Shown here: positions 19,001 through 28,586 of the stretch, piece by piece
Layout of the letters: each line of letters opens with the position of its first letter
Numbering within the stretch: position 1 is the first letter of the stretch
From: Desulfuromonadales bacterium
GTDB taxonomy: Bacteria > Desulfobacterota > Desulfuromonadia > Desulfuromonadales > Syntrophotaleaceae
Length of the DNA stretch: 64,000 bases
Assembly: GCA_030154185.1 (NCBI GenBank)
Contig: JASKKK010000003.1
Coordinates: 23,352 to 87,351, forward strand
Direction of reading: 5' to 3'
The notes under the pieces: model-generated
The model's input: only the letters and a program-made list of their open reading frames with translations
Database searches by the model: none
What the model was told of the DNA's origin: nothing
Translations under genes and position numbers: made by a program

Positions 19001-19938
19001 GCACCGATGCCGTAGGCATTGTGCCCGTCTGTGGCAATGCGCCCCCCCGCCTCGAGAGTCAGATCCACATAGTCGAAACCGTAGTTTTCATCCGCCAGAG
19101 ACGCGCCGACGCCCTTGATGCCGGTTTTCTGCTCGCCGCTGGTCAGCACGGATCCGTCTTTGGTGACTGTTAGCGTCGCCCGCGCGTCGGCGCTGCCGTC
19201 GACAAGCGCAACCCAGTCGCGCGGCCTGTCGATTAGCGGGTCGGTCAGAATCGGAGCCGGTTCGTTCTGAGGGAAATACAGCGCGCGGATATCGGCAAAA
19301 TCGTGTTCCGACGGTTCCGCCACTCCCCCCAGCCAGAACAGCGCCGACCCGGGATCCAGGTTATGGGCGACTATGCCCAAAGCATGCCCCAGCTCATGCG
19401 TTGTCGTGTTTTGCAGAGAGGATGCATCCCACTCCCCAGCGTCGAGGTTATGAGAATTATAGTGAACGTCGCCCCACATGCTGAGCCCGGTCGTCTCCTC
19501 GACGGTCCCTGTAGGCGGCGAAACCTTGGCATGGGCAAAAGCTTGATACAGCGGATGGGCCGTGAAGCGAAGCGCCCCCTGCGCCCCGAAAGCACCAAAG
19601 GCATCGCCGCTGTCCGGCACCTCGACAAAGGAGATGTCGGCGGCAGAGCCCCAGGAGTCCAACGACCGACGAATGACGTCTCGCCACTGGGGAATCGCGG
19701 CAAACACCTCATCGAGGGATTCGGACAGGTAGCCTTCCACCGCGTAGCCGCCCGTGGTATCGAAGGAATAGGTCAGGGTGCGGTCGTCCCGCTCCAGAAC
19801 GGTCTGCCAACTGTAGCCGGTGCACAAAACCGGCGCGGCGTACAAGCAGGGCGTTAGGAATGTGAAGAACAAAAGGGCAAGCAAAAAGAACAGGACTCGG
19901 TTAACCGGGGACTTTCTCAAAGAAACGCAATGCAACAT
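16011..19938 (-). CDS. Metzincin-like metalloprotease / beta-helix passenger / autotransporter; frame interrupted at 18584..18590
   Basis: ORFs 18427..19956 and 16011..18572 join into one protein: signal peptide, TTHELGHALGIVAH, beta-helix repeats (NxLxNxGxIxTxGxxAxG), C-terminal beta-barrel ending GGLTFVF; break lies at a C7 run. Confidence 0.8.
18584..18590. other. C7/G7 homopolymer at the frame break of the autotransporter gene
   Basis: Seven consecutive C at the point where repeat coding passes from one frame to the other; removing one base gives ...YGVLIRGANNVLAMQGAITTAGEKSFGIYGF. Confidence 0.85.
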
Positions 19939-20040
19939 AAAAACCCTTACCTGCACGGAAATGGCACAATCGCCGAGTGGTCGATGTTTCGCGGCAAAGC
20001 GGGAAACATCTTATCATTAAAAAACTACAGGGTAAGGGTT
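19939..20040 (-). promoter_or_regulatory. Structured leader sequestering the RBS of the autotransporter gene
   Basis: Minus-strand AACCCTTACC (20040-20031) is perfectly complementary to GGTAAGGGTT (19951-19942), which holds the RBS just before ATG 19938; internal hairpin GATGTTTC/GAAACATC (19983-20010). Confidence 0.6.
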
Positions 20041-20190
20041 GCAAAGTGCGAGAGTCAACAGCAAAGTCGATATACCACCTGTCATTTTCAACTCTTTTAG
20101 GAATATCTGATTGCGGGGAGGCCGAACCACTAAATCTCAATGCGTCGATGTCTCTTTCTCCTCGCGACAGGCAGAACACCGGCTGCCTGT

Positions 20191-21360
20191 TCACGCACCA
20201 GTAATTTTCCGTTCCACGACATCGAACCATTTGAAAAGCCGAAAAACCGTTTTGCGCCCCCGCCTCCCGGCCCATTCCATGCAATTCAAAACCCTGCTGC
20301 GACGAATCAGGGCGCGAATCGCCCGGGCCGTCTTCCGGTCAACGCCGCGCCGGCGAATCTCGTCATAGGCCTTGATAAAAACCGGGGACACTCGCATCAC
20401 CTTGTCGAGATGACGATCCAGATCTCTTTTATTGGCAAAATTCCTGAAATCGTCGAGCCTGCCTTCCTGTTGGAGCACGAGCAAGGTGCGAACGCACTTC
20501 TGACACCGCCCGCAGTTCAGAAACTTTCCGGACAAAGCGAAAGACCCATAGAAATTTTGCTGACAGATGCGAAGATTACGCTGAGCCAGAGGGTTTGTCG
20601 CAATGGCGCGAATTTTGTCGTTCTTGGTCAAGGATGCGCCGTAATGGTCTATCGTCATGGATCGGGAAGACCAGAGAGGGTCGGTATCCCAGTGACTCCC
20701 ATAGGCTCCTTTCTCTCCCTGCGGCAGGCCCGACGAAACAACCAGTTCGCCAACCTGATCCAGGAAATGCCCTGCCGCCGCGATGGCCCCGCCGTAGGCA
20801 CATTTGTATTTTTTCCCGGCAATCGGATGTTTCCGGTAATTCGTCCGGATCATGGCGGCATCCATGTGCATTTCCGCGGCGACGCGCTGAACACTTTCAA
20901 AAGCGAAGCGGGCACCATCTTCATCCCCCAGATGGATATCGTAGCCATGCACGAGAACCAGCGTGTCAATGGGTCGCGGATAGGTTAGCAGCGAATAAAA
21001 AGAATCCACCCCTCCGGAAAAACACAAGGCCCTTCGACAACCCGACGTGTCGGCCGGCAGGATCGGGGAAACCTCCGCCACGATGTTGATGGGTCGCCAA
21101 CCCCACCATCTGGAAAAATATTCCATCAGCTTCTGAGAATTTGCCAGCCACTCCGGACATAGCGGATCCTCGAAAACCAGATCCCGGCCATGACTCATGG
21201 CCGGCACGAGCAAAGCACTGCCGAATCCCTCGGGAGATAATCGCAACCTGGTGTTTGCGGACTCAAACCACAGTGTCTCGCCGCCCACTTTTGCGGATAC
21301 CCGGCAAGCCCCGTCCTGACGATCATCGTAAACAAGCTTGCCGACCACGACCTGTTTCAT
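20191..21360 (-). CDS. QueC-like PP-loop ATP pyrophosphatase family protein
   Basis: RALCFSGGVDSFYSLL PP-loop and C-terminal CGRCQKCVRTLLVL cysteine cluster; ATG 21360 with GGAGG RBS. Confidence 0.75.
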   Translation of the reverse strand: MKQVVVGKLVYDDRQDGACRVSAKVGGETLWFESANTRLRLSPEGFGSALLVPAMSHGRDLVFEDPLCPEWLANSQKLMEYFSRWWGWRPINIVAEVSPILPADTSGCRRALCFSGGVDSFYSLLTYPRPIDTLVLVHGYDIHLGDEDGARFAFESVQRVAAEMHMDAAMIRTNYRKHPIAGKKYKCAYGGAIAAAGHFLDQVGELVVSSGLPQGEKGAYGSHWDTDPLWSSRSMTIDHYGASLTKNDKIRAIATNPLAQRNLRICQQNFYGSFALSGKFLNCGRCQKCVRTLLVLQQEGRLDDFRNFANKRDLDRHLDKVMRVSPVFIKAYDEIRRRGVDRKTARAIRALIRRSRVLNCMEWAGRRGRKTVFRLFKWFDVVERKITGA

Positions 21361-21395
21361 CGTTTCCTCCAAGGCCTCAAAACATGGAATGTCAT

Positions 21396-22352
21396 TTATT
21401 TCCCGCTCATGCTTCGTCCGATCTTTTCAGACCGTCTCATTCCCATATCCCAAGATTCCCGATCCTGTCTCTGGCCTGAAGGGAGCCCCAGCATCGCCCG
21501 CGCCTCGCACGGCTTAGCCACTTCGCGACCGAGTTCCGAACTCAGCCGCACCACGCGCCGAATCAACTGTTCGTTGGTTGCCAGGTTCCGCCGGGCGTAA
21601 TCGTAGTACAGATTGTCTTCCAATCCGACCCGGACATGTCCGCCCATAAGAATAGCGGCGGTGTTCATATTGAGTTGAAATCGCCCGATCCCGGCCGCTG
21701 CCCAATGGGCCGAAGGGGGCAGGCTTTTGACCATACAGCTCAAATCAAACAAAGTGGCAGGCGAAGCATAGAGCGAGCCGAGAAGAATATTCACGTAAAG
21801 CGGGCCTGTCAAAACGCCGCGCAGCATCAAAACCTTGACGGCGTGAATCATGCCCGGCTCGAATGCCTCGATTTCCGGAATGATACCGCGCTCGCTCATT
21901 TTCAACGCCAGCGCTTCGATCATCTCCGGCGTATTCACGGAAGCCTGTTCCGGGAAATTCAACGACCCCAGAGTCAGACTCCCCATATCGGGTTTGGCCT
22001 TGCCCTCCAGCTCCAGTGGCGCGGAACGGCAGTCAAAGGAATTATGCCGCCGGCCGCTGGTCGAAACGCAGAGGATCGCCTCGGGACAACGTTCCCGTAT
22101 GCCGAGAATCATCCCTTCGTACAATTCCTTCCGATAAGTCGGTTCGCCATCTTCGTCGCGAGCATGCAGATGCACGATGGAGGCCCCGGCCCGAATGCAG
22201 CGAACCGCATCCTCAATGATCTCCTTCGGCGAAAGAGGCACATGCGGAGAGTTTTTTCGCGTGGGTATCATCCCGGTGATCGCCGCATTGATTATCAGTT
22301 TTGGATAAGGCGTGACAGGATGCGGAATTCCCAAATCGTACAGATCATTCAT
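21396..22352 (-). CDS. BKACE family (DUF849) beta-keto acid cleavage enzyme
   Basis: LIINAAITGMIPTRKNSPHVPLSPKEI, GASIVHLHARDEDGEPT, GGHVRVGLEDNLYYDYARRNLATNEQLI. Confidence 0.9.
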   Translation of the reverse strand: MNDLYDLGIPHPVTPYPKLIINAAITGMIPTRKNSPHVPLSPKEIIEDAVRCIRAGASIVHLHARDEDGEPTYRKELYEGMILGIRERCPEAILCVSTSGRRHNSFDCRSAPLELEGKAKPDMGSLTLGSLNFPEQASVNTPEMIEALALKMSERGIIPEIEAFEPGMIHAVKVLMLRGVLTGPLYVNILLGSLYASPATLFDLSCMVKSLPPSAHWAAAGIGRFQLNMNTAAILMGGHVRVGLEDNLYYDYARRNLATNEQLIRRVVRLSSELGREVAKPCEARAMLGLPSGQRQDRESWDMGMRRSEKIGRSMSGK

Positions 22353-22827
22353 CTGCAGCAACCTTTTTGAAATCTTCCGCCCACTTCTCCAAATCGACCT
22401 GCAAAGTCGTCCAGCAGTCGATATCCGGCACACCGAATTCGTGCTCTTTTTTCAACTTTCCGACTTTTTCATAGCCGAAATGCTTTATGTACCAGGCAAT
22501 ACTTTCCGGACGATCGCAATTGGTTATCAGCGTTTTGATTCCCCGCCGAGCCATCTGCTCCATCCGGTAAGTTTGCAGCTTCACCCCCAGTCCCATACCG
22601 CGACAGGCCTTGTCCACGGCCATCAGTTCGGTTTTGGCTTCGCAATCGGACAGTATTTTGTATCCGCAAAACCCGACAACCTTGCCATCCATCCGAATCA
22701 CCGCATAGTTTTCCCAGCTGATTTCCGGCATTTCCGGAGAAGGGACATAATGCATATTCACTTGCTTCAGCAGTGTCATGACCTGCGGCTTGTCCGAGTC
22801 CCGTAATTTTTCAATAGCTACACCCAC
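22345..22827 (-). CDS. GNAT family N-acetyltransferase
   Basis: VVGFCGYKILSDCEAKTELMAVDKACRGMGLGVKLQTYRMEQMARRGIKTLITNCD; GTG start 22827 after GGGAGG RBS; overlaps the BKACE start. Confidence 0.8.
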   Translation of the reverse strand: MGVAIEKLRDSDKPQVMTLLKQVNMHYVPSPEMPEISWENYAVIRMDGKVVGFCGYKILSDCEAKTELMAVDKACRGMGLGVKLQTYRMEQMARRGIKTLITNCDRPESIAWYIKHFGYEKVGKLKKEHEFGVPDIDCWTTLQVDLEKWAEDFKKVAADE

Positions 22828-23030
22828 CGAAACCTCCCGTCTTATAATCTTAATTGGATCTTGTCGCTGGAATCTCTGCACAAAACAGATTTGATAGGGT
22901 AAGGAAAATTGTGGAACAATCCGCAAAGGTGCAAAAGAGTCTGTCCCGGCAAAAGACAAACATAGCATTGGATATTATCTAATTCAACAAATCTAACAAT
23001 GCAGAGCGAAGCGATTTTCGCCTCTTGCAT

Positions 23031-24314
23031 TTATCGCGTGAAGCCCGCGAGCCGCTTCTCCACCGCCTTGCGTTGCCGTTTGTTGAACGGCCCGACGAAG
23101 GCGAGGGCGAGGGCTTTCGGGTCGAACAGTTCGGCGGCGACATCGCGTACCTGGGCAGCCGTCAGGGCCTGCACCTGTCGACACTCTTCGGCCAGGGTCA
23201 GGGGATAGCCGACCAGTTCGCCCCAGCCGAAGCGACCGGCGCGGCTGTCGGCCTGGTCAAGGCTGAATTCTTGTTCATAGACGAAGGCGCGCACCACCCG
23301 TTCCAATTCGTCTTCGCCAGCAGGGGTGCGGCGTAAATCTTCAAGCATCTGCAACAGCTCCTGCAAAGCCTGCATGAGGCTGGACGGCGCTACGGCGAGA
23401 TCGATGGAAAACAAGCCGCAATCGTCGTACAAACCGAGGTTGGCTTCGGCATGATAGGTCAGGCCGAGCTGCTCGCGCAAACGCACCATAAGACGCGCAC
23501 TGCTACCGGACAGGATGCGCCGCAACAGACGCAGGGCAGGGGTTCGGGAATCCCTGCGGCCCGGCACACGGTAAGCCAGTTGCAGATGGATCTGCGACGA
23601 AGCATCCCGGGTCCAGACGGCAAGGGGGCCACGGTCATGAGACGGCGGAGCGGGCAATGCACTCGGAACGGAGCGAGCGTGCCAATCACCGAAAGCGGCA
23701 TCTACGGCGTCCAGGGCCTGCCGGCGGGTGACCCGGCCGGCGACGGCAACAACAACATTGCCGGGGGTGTACCATGTATCGAGATGCTGCCGCAGATCAT
23801 CGCAGGTCAGCCCCTGCACCGAATCGTGCGTGCCGACTGTCGGCAGGCTCAGGGGGTGCTTCGGCCAGATCAGGCGGCTGGTAAGATTATCCGGATTGAT
23901 CTCCTCGCCGCTCTCGTTGACGTCCTCCAGAGCCTCCTCGACGATAATGCGGCGTTCGATGTCGATGTCCTTGAGCAGACTGCGACGCAGCAGGGAAGCA
24001 AAAAGAGCGGCCCCCTCGGCGACATGATCGGGATGCAGGCGGGAATGGTAGCATGTCGTTTCACCGTCGGTGGCGGCATTGACGGTGCCGCCGAGGGCTT
24101 CGAAAGCCGACTCCAGAGCCAGGCCCGTCGGGTAATCCGCAGTGCCGCGAAACAGCATATGCTCCAAAAAGTGTGAGATGCCGGCTTTGTCGGCCTGTTC
24201 ATGGCGACCGCCGACACCGACGTGGCAGACCATTTCGACGCTGTGCAGGTGCGGCATCTCGACCGTCACCAGACGCAGGCCGTTGGCCAGTGTGTCCTTG
24301 TAATATTCTGTCAT
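23031..24314 (-). CDS. M16 family zinc peptidase
   Basis: GISHFLEHMLFRGT (HxxEH), later ...LEDVNESGEEINPDNL. Confidence 0.92.
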   Translation of the reverse strand: MTEYYKDTLANGLRLVTVEMPHLHSVEMVCHVGVGGRHEQADKAGISHFLEHMLFRGTADYPTGLALESAFEALGGTVNAATDGETTCYHSRLHPDHVAEGAALFASLLRRSLLKDIDIERRIIVEEALEDVNESGEEINPDNLTSRLIWPKHPLSLPTVGTHDSVQGLTCDDLRQHLDTWYTPGNVVVAVAGRVTRRQALDAVDAAFGDWHARSVPSALPAPPSHDRGPLAVWTRDASSQIHLQLAYRVPGRRDSRTPALRLLRRILSGSSARLMVRLREQLGLTYHAEANLGLYDDCGLFSIDLAVAPSSLMQALQELLQMLEDLRRTPAGEDELERVVRAFVYEQEFSLDQADSRAGRFGWGELVGYPLTLAEECRQVQALTAAQVRDVAAELFDPKALALAFVGPFNKRQRKAVEKRLAGFTR

Positions 24315-24363
24315 ACCTCAGGTATCCGGGGGATTATGGTGTCAGGTAAGGCGAACGACCAAG

Positions 24364-25038
24364 TCAGCCGCCCTGCCGGGGATAGATCAGATCGCGCCCG
24401 CCCCTGGCCAGGCGGCCGGCGTGGCGCAGGTACATGAGATGTACGGCAAATACCGCCATGAACAGCAGAGTCCACATACCGGACAGGCCCCCGACCGCCG
24501 CCTGCTCGAGATACTGTCTCCAGGACCTTGCAATGAGCGGATGCAGCTTGATTTTCAGCAGCCAGCCGGCCAGCATCACACCAAACAGATAGATGTAGTT
24601 GGCGTGGATCCGCTGGCCGATGGCCTGCAACAGGCTCATCTTGTAGCGGGGGTGCAGCAGGTCGTCGGCCAGGTCGATACGCCACCGTGCCTGCGGGGAG
24701 AAATCGAGCCGTCCTTTGAGAAGATTGGCGACAAATTGCTGGTGCAACAGGCGCACGCGGTATTCGTAGGCATCGTAAAACCGGAAGCGCCGCGCCTCCA
24801 CGAACAACAGGATATAGACCATGGCCACGCCGAATATGAAAGCGGCATGGGTAATCTCGGGATGACTGAAAGCGAATCCCAGAAATGCGGCGGTGGCCGC
24901 GACCGCCCAGTTGGTGGTGCGGTCGAGCCTTTCCCGCCAGGCCAGAGCACGCGCCGACTCCGCCCGGTAATAATGGATGACGGCGGTGATGGTTTCGGTG
25001 CGACTCAGGGATTTGTCGTCAAGGGGCGTATCCGGCAT
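24364..25038 (-). CDS. DUF2270-like integral membrane protein
   Basis: VIHYYRAESARALAWRERLDRTTNWAVAATAAFLGFAFSHPEITHAAF...FVEARRFRFYDAYEYRVRLL. Confidence 0.7.
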   Translation of the reverse strand: MPDTPLDDKSLSRTETITAVIHYYRAESARALAWRERLDRTTNWAVAATAAFLGFAFSHPEITHAAFIFGVAMVYILLFVEARRFRFYDAYEYRVRLLHQQFVANLLKGRLDFSPQARWRIDLADDLLHPRYKMSLLQAIGQRIHANYIYLFGVMLAGWLLKIKLHPLIARSWRQYLEQAAVGGLSGMWTLLFMAVFAVHLMYLRHAGRLARGGRDLIYPRQGG

Positions 25039-25060
25039 GGTCGCTGAGATCCTGTTCTGT

Positions 25061-26038
25061 TCAAGCCTGCGTCAACAGTCGAGCCGCTTCCTTGGCATGA
25101 TAGCTGATGATCAAGTCGGCACCGGCCCGTTTCATGCCGGTAAGCAGTTCGAGCATCACCCGGTCGTGTTCGATCCAGCCCTGCCGGCCGGCAGCCTTGA
25201 GCATGGCAAATTCGCCGGAAACGTTGTAGGCCGCCAGCGGCAGATCGTAGCGCTCGCGCAAATCGCGCAGGATGTCGAGATAGGCCATGGCCGGCTTGAC
25301 AATCAGAAAATCGGCGTTTTCGTTCACATCGAGTTGAGCCTCGCGCAGGGCTTCACGGCGGTTGGCCGGATCCATCTGGTAGGAGCGGCGGTCGCCGAAC
25401 CGGGGCGCCGATTCGGCCGCTTCGCGAAACGGACCGTAAAAGGCGCTGGCATATTTCACAGCATAACTCATGATCGGCACGCCGTCGAATCCATCGGTGT
25501 CGAGGGCTCGGCGGATGGCTGCCACCCTCCCGTCCATCATATCGCTCGGCGCAACGATATCGGCTCCGGCGCGGGCATGGGCCACGGCCTGCATACACAA
25601 AAGCTCCAGGGTGGGATCGTTGACTACCTCTTCACCACGGATGACGCCGCAGTGACCGTGATCGGTATATTCGCATAGACACACATCGGTAATGACGATC
25701 AACTCCGGCACGGCCTGCTTAACGGCACGGACGGCACGCGGAATGATGCCGTTTTCCTTGGTGCCTGCGCTTCCCTCGGCATCCTTGTGATCCGGGATGC
25801 CGAACAGAATCACCGCCGGAATGCCGAGATTCCAGACCTCGCGGGCTTCCGTAACCAGACGATCGATGGACAACTGACAAACCCCGGGCATGGAACTGAT
25901 GGGATTGCAGACGTCCTCCCCCTCGACGCAAAACAGCGGATAGATCAAATCGTCCACAGCCAATCGGGTTTCGCGGACCATGTTCCGCAGGGTCGGGGTA
26001 CGGCGCGTGCGGCGGGCCCGGTACTCGGGGAATTTCAT
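25061..26038 (-). CDS. hemB: Porphobilinogen synthase
   Basis: [52 protein letters not shown]. Confidence 0.95.
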   Translation of the reverse strand: MKFPEYRARRTRRTPTLRNMVRETRLAVDDLIYPLFCVEGEDVCNPISSMPGVCQLSIDRLVTEAREVWNLGIPAVILFGIPDHKDAEGSAGTKENGIIPRAVRAVKQAVPELIVITDVCLCEYTDHGHCGVIRGEEVVNDPTLELLCMQAVAHARAGADIVAPSDMMDGRVAAIRRALDTDGFDGVPIMSYAVKYASAFYGPFREAAESAPRFGDRRSYQMDPANRREALREAQLDVNENADFLIVKPAMAYLDILRDLRERYDLPLAAYNVSGEFAMLKAAGRQGWIEHDRVMLELLTGMKRAGADLIISYHAKEAARLLTQA

Positions 26039-26085
26039 GGCAGACTCCTTTTAGCCAGCTAGGTTACAGAGTTTCATAAGCCGAT

Positions 26086-27636
26086 TTATAGGGAACCGTC
26101 GGCAGCTGAAGCAAAGTATAGCTGCAGCGCCTCGATCAAAGACTCCACCGTCGGCGCGGCCGCTTCCACGGCAACTTCCAGACCATGCCGCCGAAGGGTG
26201 GCGCTGGTCAGAGGACCGAGGCTGGCGACGGCTACCTTTGCCAACAGATGGGGAGCATCGTCGCCAAGGAGTTTCAGGCAATATTCCACCGCCGAGGACG
26301 AAGCAAAGGTCGCAGCATCGACACCCTCCTCAAGGATTTTACGCAACCGGTCCGCCGCGCCTTCGGCAGCGCGGGTTTGATAGGCCACCGGAGCCGACAC
26401 TTCGGCACCTGCGGCCGTCAGTTCCGTAACCAGCAAGTCACGAGCCAGTTGGCTGCGGGGATAGAGGATGCGTTTCCCAACCACGCCATGTTCAAGGAGG
26501 GCGGCCAGCACCCCTTCGGCACACTGCTTATCAGGCAGCATGTCGGCGCGCAGGCCGCGCTGCTGCAAAGCGGCGGCGGTTTTAGGCCCCACCGTGGCAA
26601 TGTGAGTGCCGTGCAAGGCACGGCCGTCCAGCCCCAGAGCAAACAGTCTCTCGAAAAAATAGTTCACCGCATTCACCGAGGTCAGCACCAGCACATCGAT
26701 GCGGGATAGCTGGCCCAGGGCGGCATCCAGCTCCCTCCAGTCGGGCGGCGGCACGATCTCCAGGGTTGGGCAGCACATCACTTCGGATCCCGCTGCCTGC
26801 AAACCGTCGCTGAGCGAGCCGGCCTGGCCTGCGGCCCGGGTCACCAGGATGCGCCGACCGAAAAGCGGCCGTTTGTCAAACCAACGCAACCGCTCGCGCA
26901 ACGCCACGATTTCCCCGACGACAATGATGGCCGGAGGCCCAAGCCGGGCCTGCTGAACACGATCCGTGATATCGGCCAGGGTACCGACGAGGGTCTGTTG
27001 CCGGGGGGTGGTGCCCCAGCGGACAACGGCGACCGGCGTTTCGGGTGCGCGGCCGTGTTCCATGAGTTTTTCCGTAATGGTGCCGAGGTTGCCCATGCCC
27101 ATGTAAAAGAGCAGGGTGCCGACACCGGTAGCCAGTTTCGACCAATCGAGACTCGATACCTTTTTGGTCGGATCCTCATGGCCGGTAATCAGACCCAGGC
27201 TGGTGGTGTAGTCGCGGTGGGTAAGAGGGATGCCGGCGTAGATGGCGGCGCCGAATCCGGCGGTGACACCCGGCACGATCTCGAAAGACATTCCTGCTTC
27301 GGCCAGTTCGTAAGCTTCTTCGCCACCGCGCCCGAAAAGGCAGGGATCGCCCCCCTTTAGGCGCACCACAATCTTGCCCTCTCGGGCTTTTTCGATCAGC
27401 AGGGCGTTGATCTGCTCCTGCGGCAGATGGTGGTGACCGGCAGTCTTGCCGACATAGATGCGCTCGGCGTCGATCGGCGCGTCGTCGAGCAATCGCGGAT
27501 TTGCCAGATAGTCGTAAACCACCACCTGGGCTCGGCGCAGGCACTGCAATCCCCGTACGGTCAACAAACCGGGATCTCCGGGACCGGCTCCAACCAGGTA
27601 GACGACGCCTTTGCAGTTGCTCTCGGTGGAAACCAT
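26086..27636 (-). CDS. cobA-hemD: Uroporphyrinogen-III C-methyltransferase / uroporphyrinogen-III synthase fusion
   Basis: VYLVGAGPGDPGLLTVRG, VVRLKGGDPCLFGRGGEE (SUMT) followed by RRILVTRAAGQAGSLSDGL... (HemD). Confidence 0.92.
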   Translation of the reverse strand: MVSTESNCKGVVYLVGAGPGDPGLLTVRGLQCLRRAQVVVYDYLANPRLLDDAPIDAERIYVGKTAGHHHLPQEQINALLIEKAREGKIVVRLKGGDPCLFGRGGEEAYELAEAGMSFEIVPGVTAGFGAAIYAGIPLTHRDYTTSLGLITGHEDPTKKVSSLDWSKLATGVGTLLFYMGMGNLGTITEKLMEHGRAPETPVAVVRWGTTPRQQTLVGTLADITDRVQQARLGPPAIIVVGEIVALRERLRWFDKRPLFGRRILVTRAAGQAGSLSDGLQAAGSEVMCCPTLEIVPPPDWRELDAALGQLSRIDVLVLTSVNAVNYFFERLFALGLDGRALHGTHIATVGPKTAAALQQRGLRADMLPDKQCAEGVLAALLEHGVVGKRILYPRSQLARDLLVTELTAAGAEVSAPVAYQTRAAEGAADRLRKILEEGVDAATFASSSAVEYCLKLLGDDAPHLLAKVAVASLGPLTSATLRRHGLEVAVEAAAPTVESLIEALQLYFASAADGSL

Positions 27637-27638
27637 GG

Positions 27639-28586
27639 TCAGCGAGTCACCGGTTTCGGGGTGATACCGAGGGCTGCCAGAATACGATCGGCACCGCGGT
27701 CCAAGAGGCTTTCCGCCAGTTGGCATCCGACACTTTCGGCTTGCGACAGTGGCGCAGTGAGGGTCTCCTTGAGCAGGTTGCGGCCATTGACTTCGGCCAC
27801 CAGTCCGGTCAAGCTCAAGCTCTCGCCCGCGACCGTGGCATGGGCCGCCAGCGGCACCTGGCAGCCGCCGTCCAAGCGGCGCAGAAAGGCCCTCTCGGCG
27901 GTCACCGCCAGGGCGGTGGCAGGATCGTGCAGGGGCGCGATCAGCGCCAGAGTTCGGCGGTCGTCTTCGCGGCATTCCAGTCCCAGGGCCCCCTGGCCGA
28001 TGGCAGGCAGACTCAGGTCGGTCGGCAGGTATTCGCTGATTCGCTCCGCCAGCCCAAGACGTTTAAGACCGGCTGCGGCCAGCACGATACCGTCGAGCTT
28101 TTCTTCCTCCATTTTGCGCAGGCGGGTCTCGACATTGCCGCGCAGCGACACGATGTCGAGATCGGGGCGGCGGTGCAGCAACTGGGCCTGACGACGCAGA
28201 GCCGAGGTGCCGATACGCGCACTTTCGGGCAGCCGTTCGAAACCGCGGGCATCCGGCGTTACCAGAGCATCACGGGGATCCTCGCGCGGCGGAATGCAGG
28301 GCAGAATCAGCCCCGACGGCAACACCGAAGGAACATCCTTCATGGAATGCACGGCCAGATCGATGCCACCATCGTACAGGGCTGCCTCGATTTCCTTGAC
28401 GAACAATCCCTTGCCGCCGACCTTGGCCAACGGAACATCGAGAATCTTATCCCCCTTGGTTGTGATCGGCACCAGGGTGACGGTCAGTTCCGGATGCAGA
28501 GTCTGCAGTTGATGTTGGACCCACTCGGCCTGCCAGAGGGCCAAACGGCTGGCACGAGTGCCGATGCGCAATGTGTTAGAGGTCAT
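27639..28586 (-). CDS. hemC: Hydroxymethylbilane synthase
   Basis: LRIGTRASRLALWQAEWV, VHSMKDVPSVLPSGL, RAFLRRLDGGCQVPLAAHA. Confidence 0.95.
   Translation of the reverse strand: MTSNTLRIGTRASRLALWQAEWVQHQLQTLHPELTVTLVPITTKGDKILDVPLAKVGGKGLFVKEIEAALYDGGIDLAVHSMKDVPSVLPSGLILPCIPPREDPRDALVTPDARGFERLPESARIGTSALRRQAQLLHRRPDLDIVSLRGNVETRLRKMEEEKLDGIVLAAAGLKRLGLAERISEYLPTDLSLPAIGQGALGLECREDDRRTLALIAPLHDPATALAVTAERAFLRRLDGGCQVPLAAHATVAGESLSLTGLVAEVNGRNLLKETLTAPLSQAESVGCQLAESLLDRGADRILAALGITPKPVTR

Noticed and set aside
19939-20056. c-di-GMP-I (GEMM) riboswitch as explanation for the structured leader
   Set aside because: Lacks the conserved GEMM core and GAAA tetraloop/receptor; kept only as an unclassified structured leader
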